Part shown: piece by piece, positions 46,901 through 56,100 of the stretch
How the letters are laid out: each line of letters begins with the position of its first letter
Position numbering within the stretch: the stretch's first letter is position 1
From: Thecamonas trahens ATCC 50062
Taxonomy: Eukaryota; Apusozoa; Apusomonadida; Apusomonadidae
DNA: 64,000 bases
Reading direction: 5' to 3'
Assembly: GCF_000142905.1 (NCBI RefSeq)
Contig: NW_013657639.1
Span: 208,976 to 272,975 of the forward strand
Program-made: the position numbers and the translations under genes
Notes under the pieces: generated by a model
Seen by the model: only the letters and a program-made list of their open reading frames with translations
Databases searched by the model: none
What the model was told of the DNA's origin: nothing

Positions 46901-49900
46901 GAGAGCAAGTCGCACGAGTGCGTGCAGCTTCTGCTGTCGGGTGTGGGCGCCGTCTCGCGCCGCGAGATTGTCCGCGGGGTCGGAGCCAATGGCGAGGATC
47001 TGAATCGCGTGGTGTACGGGTCCGGAGAGGACGACGAGATTGTAATTGCTGCGGAGCGGCAGGCGCAGCTGGAACTGCTTGCGCGGCCGGAGCTTGACGA
47101 CCACAAGACGCCGCTGCACATTTGCGCACGGCAGGGCGATGCGCGGACGGTGCGGCTACTGCTGGAAGCTGGGGCGCCTGTGAACGCGCTCACCGAGGTG
47201 TGGGGCTACTCAGCGCTGCACTTTGCAACGAAGAACGGGTTTGCGGAAACGGTTGTGCTCCTTGTGCAGTACGGGGCCAAGGTGTTTGTGAAGAATGCCA
47301 ACGGCGACACGCCTGTGGACCTTGCGTTCCGGCATGGGCGGTACAAGATCATGCAGCTGTTCATTGATCCGCAGCTCCTTGTACGGTACGTCGAGTCGCC
47401 GCAGCTGCTCGAAGAAGATGCAAGCAAGGGTGTGGAGGGGTACTACTCTGACGCGGTGGCTGGGAGCCGGCGGTCGGAGGTTGTGCTTGGGCTGGACTAC
47501 ATGGCGGACGCGCGGCTGTCTGCGGCGTACGCCAGTCACGCGGCACAGTATACCGACGGGGCGAACCGGGTGGTGGATGTTGCGCCGTATGTTGAGGCGG
47601 CGATGCTGTACAACGCGGCGGTGGAGGTGCTGCACGGAACGAGCGAGGTGTGCGACGGGCTGGATGCCGAGGCCTTTGAGTCATACCTGGTCAAGAAGAT
47701 GGAGCGCGTGGAGGGCTTTTTTGTTAGCGACGAGCTGGGCACGATGCTCACGGAAGAGACCGTGGCTTTCACCGCCAAGTTCCGAGAGCGGTTTGCGCAG
47801 CTGCGCGAGGCGCAAGTGGCGGCGAGCGCGTCCGGGATGGTGAGCGTGCAGGCCGGCGAGCGGCAGATGGGGCTTTTGCGGGAGATGTGGGAGCACGCCG
47901 TGCTCTCTGTCTCTGCTGTGGTGGAGGTGCCTGCGCTTGCGGTGCTTGTGATGCGGAGCGGTGAGGCACTTGTGCACGAGCCTGTTGAGGTTGTTGTTGC
48001 TGTCGAGAGCAATTCACCGGGGGCGAAACGGTTTGTGTACAACATGCTCTCGCTGTTTGCGGTGAAGCTGGCGAACCTCGGCGAGCTCCGGGGTGGGCTC
48101 CGTACGGATGGTAGCGTTTCGGTGCACTGTGCCGAGTCTGGACTCCGGCTCAAGCTTGCCTATGACACGACGGTGGTGCGATCGCCTGCGGTGGTTGCCA
48201 AGCTCCTCGCGACGCGGCGCTGCGGGTATGATGTGCTGTGGGAGACGCCCGGATCGCGTGTGACTGCGGCGCTGTCTGGCGCGCTCAAGAAGCTGCGCGG
48301 CGAGAAGATCGGTGGCGGGCTGTTTTCTCGTGTGTATGCGCGACATGCGCAAGGAAGCACGATTGTGGCGAACGCGGTGTTCGGGTTTGCGGTTCAGTTT
48401 GAGGACGGAATGCTGTTTGCAGGCCGGCAAGCGCAGATTGACCTCGGGCGCGAGATGATGTGCGTAGTGCGCGAGTGCGTGTACGGCATGTGTGTGTACT
48501 ACGGAGTGGGCAACGACAGGGCATTTGGGATGGAGGCATTGGTCCGGAAGCGGGTTGTGCCCGAGAGCGTGGGCGCCGAGGTGACAAGTCTACTGCATGC
48601 ACTCGGGCTGCAGCGCAACTTGGCGCGCCAGGTTTACAGGGCGAGCGACGACCGGGCTTTTGTGGCCGAATTTGTGCAGGGCGAAGAGAGCAAGATGTAC
48701 ACGATGGCCGGCTCGACGCTGGACGAGATGCTTGCGACGGTGCTTGCGTTTGTGGCGTGCGCCAAGCTCTGGGTTGTGGTACCCGTGAAGGAGAAACTGG
48801 ACGTTTGGTCGCACTACCGCACGTCTGGCTACCGCGGCGTACCCGACCGGGTGCGGCTCGAGCGGCTGGGCCTGTGCGCGCGGGCGGGCGGGGGCGACGC
48901 GAGCGTGCCAGTGGTGAGCACAACGCGGCCGCGGGCCAACTCGGTGTTTGAGTCGCTCAACTCTGCCGAGGTGCGTGCAGCAAGCGCTGCACTCGGGCTG
49001 AGCAGTGGTACTGGTGACGAGGTGTCGCTCCCATCGCTGGTGCCGGGGGTGTGGATGAGTGGCGCAAGCTCGCCGTGGGAGGGGCGCGAGGCGTCATATC
49101 CGTCGCTCGCGCCGGCAGTGTGGATGAGCGGAGCGAGCTCGCCGTGGGATGCCAACAACGTGAACGAGGCCGACTTTGACGCCGAAATCGAGGGCGTGCT
49201 CGACTTTGCACGAGCTGCGGGCGAACGAATGGAGAGCTCGATGGCGTGGTGGGACGAGGGATGCGTGCTGCACTTTGCGGGGCGGGCAGCACTGCGGATC
49301 GGGCTTTTAGAGCGTGGACGCGAGCTTCTGGAGCGATCGCGGGACGGCACGTCGCGGTGGCTCAAGGATTCGCCGCGTGTGCTGCTGGACAAGCTGTGGA
49401 TTGGCCATGCTGCGGCGTGCTGCGGCGACTACGAGGCTGCGCTGAGCGAGCTTGTGGGCTTTGAGCAGCTCTCAGAGCGGCTGGACATGGAGCTGCCGTG
49501 CCACCGTACGATTTCGAGCGGGTGGCGTGGGATTGTGGCGATGGAGGCTGAGCTTTCGGCGGCAGCCGAGAGTGCCAGCGTGGCGCTGCTTCCGCCAGAG
49601 GCGTGGGCTGCGGTGATCGACGTTGTGGAGGCGCTAGTGACGCTGAGCATGCACACTGTGGCGTGGGTGCGAGATGCATTTGTGCGCGGGTCAGTCCGTG
49701 TGGACGCGCTGGAGCCTGTTCGGGATGCGGCACGCGGACACGCCAACGGAGAGGCGCGGGAGCTGCTTCTGCAGTTTGCACTGTTGGCAAGCGAGGTGCT
49801 CGGCGAGGCGCGGCCTGCCGAGGCGCTCCTGCTGTGCGCTGTGCTTGAGCTCGATTTGCGGTCGCGTGCGACGCTCGAGGCGCGCGCGCTTGTGCTGCGG

Positions 49901-51061
49901 GTGGAGATCCTGCTGCGCGGACTGGAGCCGGTGGCACTCTCAGTGGCGGCACAGCGCAAGTCGCGCTCAGCAGGAATGGGCACGCGGCTGCTCTCGCTGG
50001 TGGCGGCGCTCATTGGCGAGGTGGACGCAGCAGAGGACGCGAGCCGGAGCGAGGAGAGCGTGAACGCGAATGCGAATGCGAGCACGACCGAGGCTGCGGA
50101 AAAGCGCGAGCGAGCGAGTGCAGAGCGTGCCGGAGCGCTTGACGAAATTGTGCGCTCTGAGGAGGTGTACCGCGACGCGATGGTGTCGATGGAGGATGAA
50201 GTTGCGATCCCGCTGCGCGAGGCCGGAGTTGTGAGCGAGGCGGAGTGGCGGGTGTTGTTCTCGCACCTAGGGCCCGTGCGGCGTGTGGCATGTGAGTTTA
50301 TGAGCCGGCTCACCGAGGCAATGAGCAGCGAGGGCGATGCAGGCGCGGCTGTGGCGCAGGTATTCCTGGACATGATTGGATACCTCTCTGTGTTTTCACC
50401 GTACGTCAACGCGCTCGGCGAGGCGCAGGCGATGCTTGCGCAGCTGTCGTCGCGTGAGGCGTTTGTGGCGTGGCGACAGAGTGTGGGCGCGAGCATGCCA
50501 CGCGGGCAGGGCCCGTTTTCTGGGCTGGAAAAGCCATTCCAGCGGATGCTCAAGTACCCGCTGCTTCTCGCGCGGGTGCAGAAGAACACGGATGAGGAGC
50601 ACGAGTCGTACGCTGTGATTGCCGAGGCAGCGAGTGCGGTGCAGGCCAAGGCCAACGACATCAACGAGAAGAAGCGGCAGGCGGAGCAGCGGGCGCGGCT
50701 GCTAGAGATCTCGCAGCAGACGTGGATCAACGACAAGCGAGCTGTGGAGCTTGTTGTGCCCTCACGCCGTGTTGTGGAAGAGGGAAAGGGCGTGCTGGTC
50801 TGGGGCGGAGTCGAAGAAGCTGTTGAGTGGGTGGCATGCAACGACGTGGTGTTCTTTGTCCGGGGAGGAGGGGCGGTGAAGCAGCGGCGGCGGGTTTTGG
50901 CTGTCCTGGAATGGAAGGACGTACGCGTGGAGGAAGTGTATGGATGGCCCGAAGTTGAGCTGGAAGACGTGGTGCGTGATGTTGTGTACGCGATTGGGTT
51001 TGATGGAGAGGAGGAGTGTGAGCGGTTTGTTGCGAGCGCGAGCGCAAGCGAGCGAGCGTAA
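40976..51061 (+). CDS. Giant F-box / ankyrin / RhoGEF (DH-PH) protein
   Basis: One uninterrupted frame of 3,361 aa from the ATG at 40976 (MSGDTTGAVATT). An F-box lies at about residues 149-200 (LPASVVARIASLLPIEDLL, WRERFRSNDIWRQACRLAW). It would recruit Skp1/cullin ligase. A long helical region with no recognised domain follows. Ankyrin repeats occupy about residues 1910-2130 (YTPLHRAA, RTALHYACESK, KTPLHICARQGD, YSALHFATKNG, DTPVDLAFRHG). Another unassigned helical stretch comes next, then a Dbl-homology domain at about 3053-3230 (EIVRSEEVYRDAM, FQRMLKYPLLLARV) and a PH domain to about 3355. DH-PH activates Rho GTPases. The combination suggests coupling of Rho signalling to ubiquitylation, which is inference. 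Codons end mostly in C early in the gene and mostly in G later. Confidence 0.88.
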   Translation: MSGDTTGAVATTPEHVATLAQAARVILPYQQQQYTSSQEAANQTELASSLSGDVGSGSGHWDSLRFNSARYGCDGLNGVVGRAEIELSFTDFVETFEPVLAPASPGSEPSAMTVELVSLRVLHSLRQRELATSSPCSEADDSVRHDLGAMDVLALPASVVARIASLLPIEDLLTAGDVCLAWRERFRSNDIWRQACRLAWGRLPACADNNDGSLAAAAEASIRAAASPVDGLILALEYPASAPPDPETLLSERDSPQPVPRVLELVSGDVLDRLNAYLRKPQPSLLVKLLATYADDGQPQVASAAMTYVLQQLKFRAFKSAVMSFLLDDLTPTQIGWCEAFTQARTAGVAAAQWEADALLPVFETARAALKASEASAPALRAQVEALVVPQHRALGQVLVHRISGVLPSLFASVDLDSETSPLFAALHGALASHLAAAAAQHVPLVDVTPFNVDRVLTDLVDSGLTSGQFFSTPVEVQYVAHLVIVHFRFASAKRPSRVTSLLTFKSSSNTGSGSLAMAAAAAAAAANGEATLTRSLSSSISHTTSWKPTPSLDVIVGAVPDTLLNTFVCALLQIPLLRGEFVRRLSDGRRALAINAILAVLAARTKAGASSLRAVLLRGYFAQLSLDPANDPRETNLVELIDAILQAIEAGAPRGSTLMADIAAGFTALGAYWTGPRLKTLFQEVERATTTFVSDFVPSFVSMWHTIQDFQLTDEVQHGLLERDGGLFGSLTAEERPLREVLESLLALRLLLSAAVIETHRKSGLLMHAFSYANRIKQLCGFGLLLSTVASLGIEADDDDSECFGDANLLNLFFDVVQNPSVLRDPDELDVAFVYHEAAASLARLTERQEARLAQVVSSAEVSGPELSELVLAFEADSEQVLGLKEALGVVVSNPELAQGPLEELGVDTGVVHKRVVECAVQLETMRVQAESIQARLVDGLLASALVELAGLGPLDRQVRDSLASASMVAGEAEALKTLGEFVRFAEVSALGLLPFHLLDQWQQTVRLAAAAYAAVAAMALADHTLALPFLAFRFWIRGGSKCELVLGSLSATVLEKWLEAYEVGQLASSTRDAVDSIVTAEAELGELNTRLGNLLSRRSDVKGFMMAYEGYELAHAREPERAEAKFAAQRGAALGFVQSLGGEGEGEAAVPVWSQAAKTQLAAKTAALRETSVEWVECRAGELVAQRERFFSFLRDVVSVLDDLLACERARVRRMRMLLLDLTFMEARANGMLDALPHRLAVCKSGLSVATFSNESTAASELLDPAWPLVSSELGLSAQAPLVVELELVTVDDMWSRAMGELARLSAEMGSSWLGKLVSELGSPVSVWNRDGRAGLLAAIRKLDAAANRAPKARRTLTQLAGEYLAVERQLPAEAEPASLALSRSVMVTSELGVRQLSIEQATAVFHSFPLADDIRRVEPVHHGLRYRPSRAPMAQMAVQHLGRLLFGASSPVAWSTEVSIRTVGSDEARVESLCGKQLVSRVAGIDLARALRWYPQLVDAIDIGSFSRAFVMCVLAVPDSLAAGLVSLQLCMSDGKLTAFVAIDDAQSGFSGRGGVRLRSILLCMPQMLAAFEATTREVVLAIEPALFVLEWLGLVTGAAARVSSTLWGKHSARMVYSRLVALQRVLQDEESASHLALLNAVSPTVGALYSAAIESEEYTSGFSASLPEALYRRSRYWPWSEGGKETSKYERFTMARAIEDLLPVVDLKLLRQSDEELLLDAALRVPGLTKLTLVDPGVPLGKLVEAVAWAPELMCVRLVQSTGQAPLKSLTTEGLMALGTAVSQLELGLLPGVEVADWRRLITSGVALTIVLGAEGDGFRMCGSPPEELELWRELVGVQMWLLEQGSDAGLVQVVRSVAQSVATKPGALATFLALEVSHGRSVFDFAVYEKRSGAVRRLLEFSPSLTSYDTFGYTPLHRAAAMCAPDLVQMLLEAYAARCGSHVSRLESHFAYVGLASGASGKRTALHYACESKSHECVQLLLSGVGAVSRREIVRGVGANGEDLNRVVYGSGEDDEIVIAAERQAQLELLARPELDDHKTPLHICARQGDARTVRLLLEAGAPVNALTEVWGYSALHFATKNGFAETVVLLVQYGAKVFVKNANGDTPVDLAFRHGRYKIMQLFIDPQLLVRYVESPQLLEEDASKGVEGYYSDAVAGSRRSEVVLGLDYMADARLSAAYASHAAQYTDGANRVVDVAPYVEAAMLYNAAVEVLHGTSEVCDGLDAEAFESYLVKKMERVEGFFVSDELGTMLTEETVAFTAKFRERFAQLREAQVAASASGMVSVQAGERQMGLLREMWEHAVLSVSAVVEVPALAVLVMRSGEALVHEPVEVVVAVESNSPGAKRFVYNMLSLFAVKLANLGELRGGLRTDGSVSVHCAESGLRLKLAYDTTVVRSPAVVAKLLATRRCGYDVLWETPGSRVTAALSGALKKLRGEKIGGGLFSRVYARHAQGSTIVANAVFGFAVQFEDGMLFAGRQAQIDLGREMMCVVRECVYGMCVYYGVGNDRAFGMEALVRKRVVPESVGAEVTSLLHALGLQRNLARQVYRASDDRAFVAEFVQGEESKMYTMAGSTLDEMLATVLAFVACAKLWVVVPVKEKLDVWSHYRTSGYRGVPDRVRLERLGLCARAGGGDASVPVVSTTRPRANSVFESLNSAEVRAASAALGLSSGTGDEVSLPSLVPGVWMSGASSPWEGREASYPSLAPAVWMSGASSPWDANNVNEADFDAEIEGVLDFARAAGERMESSMAWWDEGCVLHFAGRAALRIGLLERGRELLERSRDGTSRWLKDSPRVLLDKLWIGHAAACCGDYEAALSELVGFEQLSERLDMELPCHRTISSGWRGIVAMEAELSAAAESASVALLPPEAWAAVIDVVEALVTLSMHTVAWVRDAFVRGSVRVDALEPVRDAARGHANGEARELLLQFALLASEVLGEARPAEALLLCAVLELDLRSRATLEARALVLRVEILLRGLEPVALSVAAQRKSRSAGMGTRLLSLVAALIGEVDAAEDASRSEESVNANANASTTEAAEKRERASAERAGALDEIVRSEEVYRDAMVSMEDEVAIPLREAGVVSEAEWRVLFSHLGPVRRVACEFMSRLTEAMSSEGDAGAAVAQVFLDMIGYLSVFSPYVNALGEAQAMLAQLSSREAFVAWRQSVGASMPRGQGPFSGLEKPFQRMLKYPLLLARVQKNTDEEHESYAVIAEAASAVQAKANDINEKKRQAEQRARLLEISQQTWINDKRAVELVVPSRRVVEEGKGVLVWGGVEEAVEWVACNDVVFFVRGGGAVKQRRRVLAVLEWKDVRVEEVYGWPEVELEDVVRDVVYAIGFDGEEECERFVASASASERA

Positions 51062-51071
51062 GTGAGCCAGC

Positions 51072-51405
51072 GAGCGGAAGCGAGCGCGAGCGAGCGGAAG
51101 CGAGCGCGAGCGAGCGGAAGCGAGCGCGAGCGAGCGGAAGCGAGCGCGAGCGAGCGGAAGCGAGCGCGAGCGAGCGGAAGCGAGCGCGAGCGAGCGGAAG
51201 CGAGCGCGAGCGAGCGGAAGCGAGCGCGAGCGAGCGGAAGCGAGCGCGAGCGAGCGGAAGCGAGCGCGAGCGAGCGGAAGCGAGCGCGAGCGAGCGGAAG
51301 CGAGCGCGAGCGAGCAGAAGCGCAAGAGCTTGGGCGAGCGGAAGCGCAAGAGCTTGGGCGAGCGGAAGCGCAAGAGCTTGGGCGAGCGGAAGCGCAAGAG
51401 CTTGG
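51072..51405. repeat. 20-bp and 24-bp tandem repeats after giant gene
   Basis: Immediately 3' of the stop codon are about 12-13 near-perfect 20-bp units (AGCGAGCGGAAGCGAGCGCG). Four 24-bp units built on GCAAGAGCTTGGGCGAGCGG follow. The giant gene's last codons (GCGAGCGCGAGCGCAAGCGA) already resemble the unit, so the array may have grown from the coding end. The array is open in many frames on both strands; such frames are not genes. The remainder of the 51062-51595 interval is without features. Confidence 0.92.
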
Positions 51406-51595
51406 ACACGCGAGCGAGCATGAGCAATCGCGACCGCGCAAACGGGTGCAATCGTGACCGCCCATCCATGAGCAATCACAACTGAGAGCGCAAGTGTTAT
51501 CAAGCGTCAGCGCAGAGTCTGTCCGCTAAGCGTCTGCAAAGCGCACCCTAGACCCCCTACGACTCCTCTTTTTCCCGTCTCCATCACCAACCATG

Positions 51596-52945
51596 TTAAA
51601 GATCAACCCGGTCATTGGGCACATCAGATAGCGCTTCGGCGGCGGTGGCAAGAGCGGCCAGCTGCCGCTGGCGATCACGACGGATGGAGAAGAAAGCCGA
51701 AACAGCGGCGAGGAGCAAGAAGAAGATGAGCAGATAGCAGGCGGTAGTGCGGGAGATGTGGCCTCGTGGGCGGCGGGCGGCGCGGCCGTCATGGCGAGGG
51801 TGTGAGCGGGTGGAGGTGCTGGCAGCGGCAGGCGCGCGAGGCTGTGGAGGCGCTGAGCGCGGAATCGGAGCTTGCCTCCCGAGACCGAGCTGGGCCTTGG
51901 CGAGCTCAAGCTCTGCGGCGAGGGCGACAAGCTGCTGAGTACGAGCATCAAGCGAGGCAGTGAGGGCGGCGACGGCCGAGGCGTCGGGATCCGCCGGCGG
52001 AAGCGGGTAGGCGGTGGGGAGAACGAGGGTGGCGGTCATGTTGCGGAGAACGACGTCGCGGATGGCAGCCATGTCGTCGAGGGCGACGGCGTTGACAAGG
52101 CCGATGGCTGTATCGTTGAGCTCGAGGATGTGGTACGAGTCGTCTGTGGATGAGTGAAGGAGGTCGAGGGCGCAGATGTCGAGGCCGCCGAGGACGCCCG
52201 AGGCGGCGTCGATCCAGGCCTTGAACTGCGGAGTGAGCTCGATCTCCTCGACAACGCCGGCGTTGCCGACATTGCCCTTCCAGCGCGGCGAGACGCGCTT
52301 GAAGACGCGGTAGCACTCGCCGATCTTCTGAATCCGCAGATCGTGGTCCCACTCGATGTAAGGCTCGACGGTGCAGTAGTGCGGCGTGATGGCCATGACG
52401 CCCTTAAAGTCGTCAAGCGACTCGGCATCGGTGAAGCGCATCTTGCCGTAGCCAGCATGAGCATGACCAAGCTTTGCGACGACCGGTAGATCCGGCGTGA
52501 CGATCATAGCTGCAGCATTGGGATAGTAGGCCTGAGCGATGAGCGGGAAGCCATGAGGCGTATCAGCGAGCTGACGATGGAGCTTGCGGAGCTCACCATG
52601 AACAACAGGACGATGAAGGGCAGCGTAAGCCGAATGGAGCGAGTTTGTGGCGGAGATCCCAGCCGAGATGAGCCCGTAGAGCAAGTTACGATCATCTTGA
52701 CCTTGACGAGAATGGAAGACTGTTCGAAGCAGTACATGATCTGGGCGAAAGGTCATCTGTCGCGTCCGTCGCTGGTTGGCTCGGAGGAAGACCACCGGCT
52801 TGCCGTCCGAGTACACCGCCAGGGAGACTTCCCCGAGACTCGCCTGTTCCACAATCACTTCCTCCCCGCCTACTCTTGCTCCGGCGAACATGGTCTGCCA
52901 GTCGCAGCTGGGCGTGCATTCCAGCACAAGGAGGCGGAAGGGCAT
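51596..52945 (-). CDS. Synapsin-domain protein with C-terminal membrane anchor
   Basis: A 449-aa protein whose first 300 residues follow the synapsin ATP-grasp domain in order. The diagnostic blocks are SLHSAYAALHRP, FPLIAQAYYPN, LPVVAKLGHAHAGYGKMRF, EPYIEWDHDLRIQKIGECYR, RWKGNVGNAG and GGLDICALDLLHS. The Lys in VVAKLGHAHAG and the DLRIQKIG segment are ATP/metal-site positions in synapsins. A short coiled-coil-like and Pro/Ser/Arg-rich linker follows, then one hydrophobic helix near residues 402-421 (TACYLLIFFLLLAAVSAFF) and a short basic tail. That would anchor the domain in the cytosol on a membrane. Animal synapsins bind vesicles peripherally and lack such an anchor. The ATG at 52943-52945 is supported by the MPFRLLVLECTPSCDW opening. 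Confidence 0.88.
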   Translation of the reverse strand: MPFRLLVLECTPSCDWQTMFAGARVGGEEVIVEQASLGEVSLAVYSDGKPVVFLRANQRRTRQMTFRPDHVLLRTVFHSRQGQDDRNLLYGLISAGISATNSLHSAYAALHRPVVHGELRKLHRQLADTPHGFPLIAQAYYPNAAAMIVTPDLPVVAKLGHAHAGYGKMRFTDAESLDDFKGVMAITPHYCTVEPYIEWDHDLRIQKIGECYRVFKRVSPRWKGNVGNAGVVEEIELTPQFKAWIDAASGVLGGLDICALDLLHSSTDDSYHILELNDTAIGLVNAVALDDMAAIRDVVLRNMTATLVLPTAYPLPPADPDASAVAALTASLDARTQQLVALAAELELAKAQLGLGRQAPIPRSAPPQPRAPAAASTSTRSHPRHDGRAARRPRGHISRTTACYLLIFFLLLAAVSAFFSIRRDRQRQLAALATAAEALSDVPNDRVDL

Positions 52946-53160
52946 GGGAGGTAGGGGGGGGGGGGGAGGAGGTCAGGTGTTGGGAGGGGATCGTTGGGAA
53001 GGAATGGTGAGAAGGAATGAAGGGGGGGGGGGGGGGGGGGGGATCGGGTTGATGGGTTGACGTGAGTCAGCATCAGGGGTCGCGGGAAAGGGATTGGGCA
53101 AAGGTCATCATCATCATCATCACAGGTCGGCTGGGCTGGGTGTGTACTCATTGACAGAGG

Positions 53161-56100
53161 CTACGGCTGCTGAAAGCCGCACACCTGGCATCGCTGCTCA
53201 AGACGGCTTATGCTCGGCAGTGGAACGCCACTCGGGCGCGCTGTCCGCACGCCGCACCATGAGCACTCGGCAACGTCGGCAGACGGCGCCACGGCTCCAG
53301 CAAGGTCGTCGACTGACATGCCATGAGGGGCGACTGCGCCGTCGCGTGCGCTCGCCAGCTCGCGCATCACCGCCCGGTGCTTGCGATGAAGCGGGAGCGC
53401 CGCCAGCCGCGCCGCTAACGCGGCAGCCTCGCCGGCTTTGCCATCGCGCTCGACGCGCTTGAGCGCCTTGAGCAGTCGCGCAGCAACCACATAGCCGGCA
53501 CACACTCGCGCCTGCTTGCGCTCGCGGGCCGCACTCAGCGCCGCTACCGCGGCCTTTTGGCACTTGGACAGCGAGCCGCTCTCGAGCGCGCGCATCGCCG
53601 CCCTAAGCAGCCGCGCTGCCTCCGACATGTCGCTGCTCACCGTCGACATCATCGACAGTGATGACGCAACAGATGGCGACGGCGACGGCGGCCGCGGGCC
53701 AGGTGGCTGCATCCGCGGCGGCGTCGCTGGCGGCGTCGCCGTTGATACAGGCGCGACGCTCGGTGGCGGTGTGGTCGTCGGCACGCTGCCTGTGGTAGCC
53801 GCACTTGCACCAGCATCCACGTCACCACACTCCTGCCGCCCGTCAGACGATGAGCTCCACGAGTCACGCGCGCGCCGCGCACGCCGCCGTGCCCGTCGCT
53901 GCCCGCCCACGCTCAGCTCACCGAGCTTGGGGATGCCTGCAGGCACCGCAGTCGCGGGGCGCTCCACAGGCTGCGGCTCGGGTTCACCGCCGTCTGACGA
54001 CGAGCTCCACGAGTCGCGCCCACGACGCGCACGCCGTCTTGCACGCCGCCGTGCACCGACGCCTAGCTCGCCGAGCTTGGGGATGGCGGCAACGTCGGCC
54101 GCTGCCGCTGCTGCTGCTGCTGCCATCTCTTCCTGCGTCCGGATGCGGACACGAATGGCTGCCGGCCGGGCCCCGAAACCCGACGACGATGACGACGCCG
54201 AGGCATCTGACCCCTCGCCAGCGAGGTCGGCGGTCACCGGCGCCGCTGGCCGGACCACGTAGCCCTCGGCGTCAACCAGTCGGCCGGCCTCATCGTAGTG
54301 GTACCCCTCGCGCGAGCCCGAGCCTGAGCCCGACCCGCTGCCACCGGCCCCACTGCCGCCGCTCCCACAACCCAAATCGTCGTCCGACACCTCCATCCGT
54401 GCCGCGTACGCGCCGCCAAAGCCCGAAACCGACGCCGCCGAGCCCATCGAGTGCAGGACCGAGGACGTGGCGGCAGAGTCGCGGTCAAACTCGAGGCCAC
54501 CGATGCCCTCACCGCGTCGGTCGATCTCGCCGCCGCGCGACGCTACCCAAACCTCGAGCGAGTCGAGCTCCAGTGCGTCAAGCTCACTCATGATCGTCTG
54601 CTCCGCGATGACAGGCGCCGCTGCCGCAGGAGGCACCGACGTCGTCTGCGGCGGCGGCGAGTGCGCTGCAAGCAGGTCGCGGAACGACGAGCCGCCAAAC
54701 GACGAGACAGTGCCGCGTGGTGACGCTGCTGCACCCGGGCTTCCCAGTGGGAGTGGCGAGCCGGCCGATGGCATCCCATGTCGGCCAGAGCCGACGGACC
54801 CATCGTCAGCAATGGCGACCGAGACGCGAGTTGTCCGCGCCACACTCTCGGGTGCAAGCCCCAGCGCGCTCGTTCTCGGCGGCGCAAGATTCGCCAGCTG
54901 CACTGCAGGCAGCGAGCCCGGTGCCTTGGGCCGCGGCGGGACCTTCTCGCCGGCCTCCACCCGCAGCAGCCACTCGGCCCACCACTCGCCGGCCACCACA
55001 TAGCAAAGGTGCGCTAGCGAGAGTGCACCGGCCGTCGCTGCTGCACTGCCGAGCCGGCAGAGCGCACCGTGGGCGCCATCGCCGCCGCCGCTCGCCTGCA
55101 CGCTCTTCACAAGCTGGCTTGCTGGCCCAAACGCGCCCAGCTCACCGGCAAGCTCGAGTGCGACCGCCACCAACTCGTCCTGCCCGCAATCAGAGCTTGC
55201 GCCGATGCGCGCGAGCAGCAGCGCAAGCGCAAGCTCGCGCTCGACCGCTGTCGCCCCACTTCGCAGCTTGTCGATGAAGCTCCGCGAGACCCGGAGCCCG
55301 TCATAGCTTTCCATCAGCTCGAGCAGCGCAGACGCAGACACCGCCCCACTGCCAGCCGATCCGTACAGCTTGCCGGCCAGCCGCGGCTCGAGCATACCAA
55401 CTGCGTGGTAGCCGACCGTTACCCGCTTCTTGACCCGGTGCGCGTAGACAAGCCGGTCTGGAAGGCCGGCAACAAGAACAACGTCGACCAGATCGAGTGA
55501 GCACACCCGCCCGGCATAGCCGCCCGGAGTCAAGTAGCCGACCCCGACCGGAGTTGAGTACAGCAACGTGCCGGCGAGCCAGACTGCCGATAGGAAGAAC
55601 GGAACAAGCTCCGAGGCCCGACTCGAGGCGTACGAGGTGAGGACTGCAAGCGTGCTATCAACAACAAGCAGGAGCGAGGGCGTGACGACCGCTCCAAGCT
55701 GGCCGGATGTGTCCCACACCACGTCCGAGACAACAGTCTGGGGTGGGAGGCGGATGTGCGGTGCGGCAGGCGAGGGCGCCGGGAGACTCGCGTGCGGGTC
55801 GCGCACTGGGCCGAGCGGGAGCGGCAGGGCCGAAGACGGCATGTACGCGTTGGGCGGGTGAACCAGGCTGTCGATGTTGGCCGAGGGCACAAGGAGCCGT
55901 GCAACAATGTCGTAGTAGAGAACAACCCGCGCGCCGCGGAGCGGCGTGGCAAACACCCGATGCCAGACGTTGTCGAGGGCAAAGGCCGCGAGCTGGGTCT
56001 CGTCGGCTGTGGCTGCCACGGTCGCTGACTTGCCGTGCGGGCCGAGGACAAGCATGGCGTCGCCGCCCTCGCCCACAAACACGACGTCACGCCCGGGCCG

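Noticed and set aside
51072-51405. CRISPR array
   Set aside because: Units are contiguous without unique spacers, and the DNA is eukaryotic.
49429-51503. Long minus-strand open frames (up to 678 codons) across the 3' end of the giant gene and its repeat
   Set aside because: They are Ser/Ala/Arg-rich mirror images of a GC-rich coding strand plus a stop-free tandem repeat; the plus-strand DH-PH domain is clearly the real gene.
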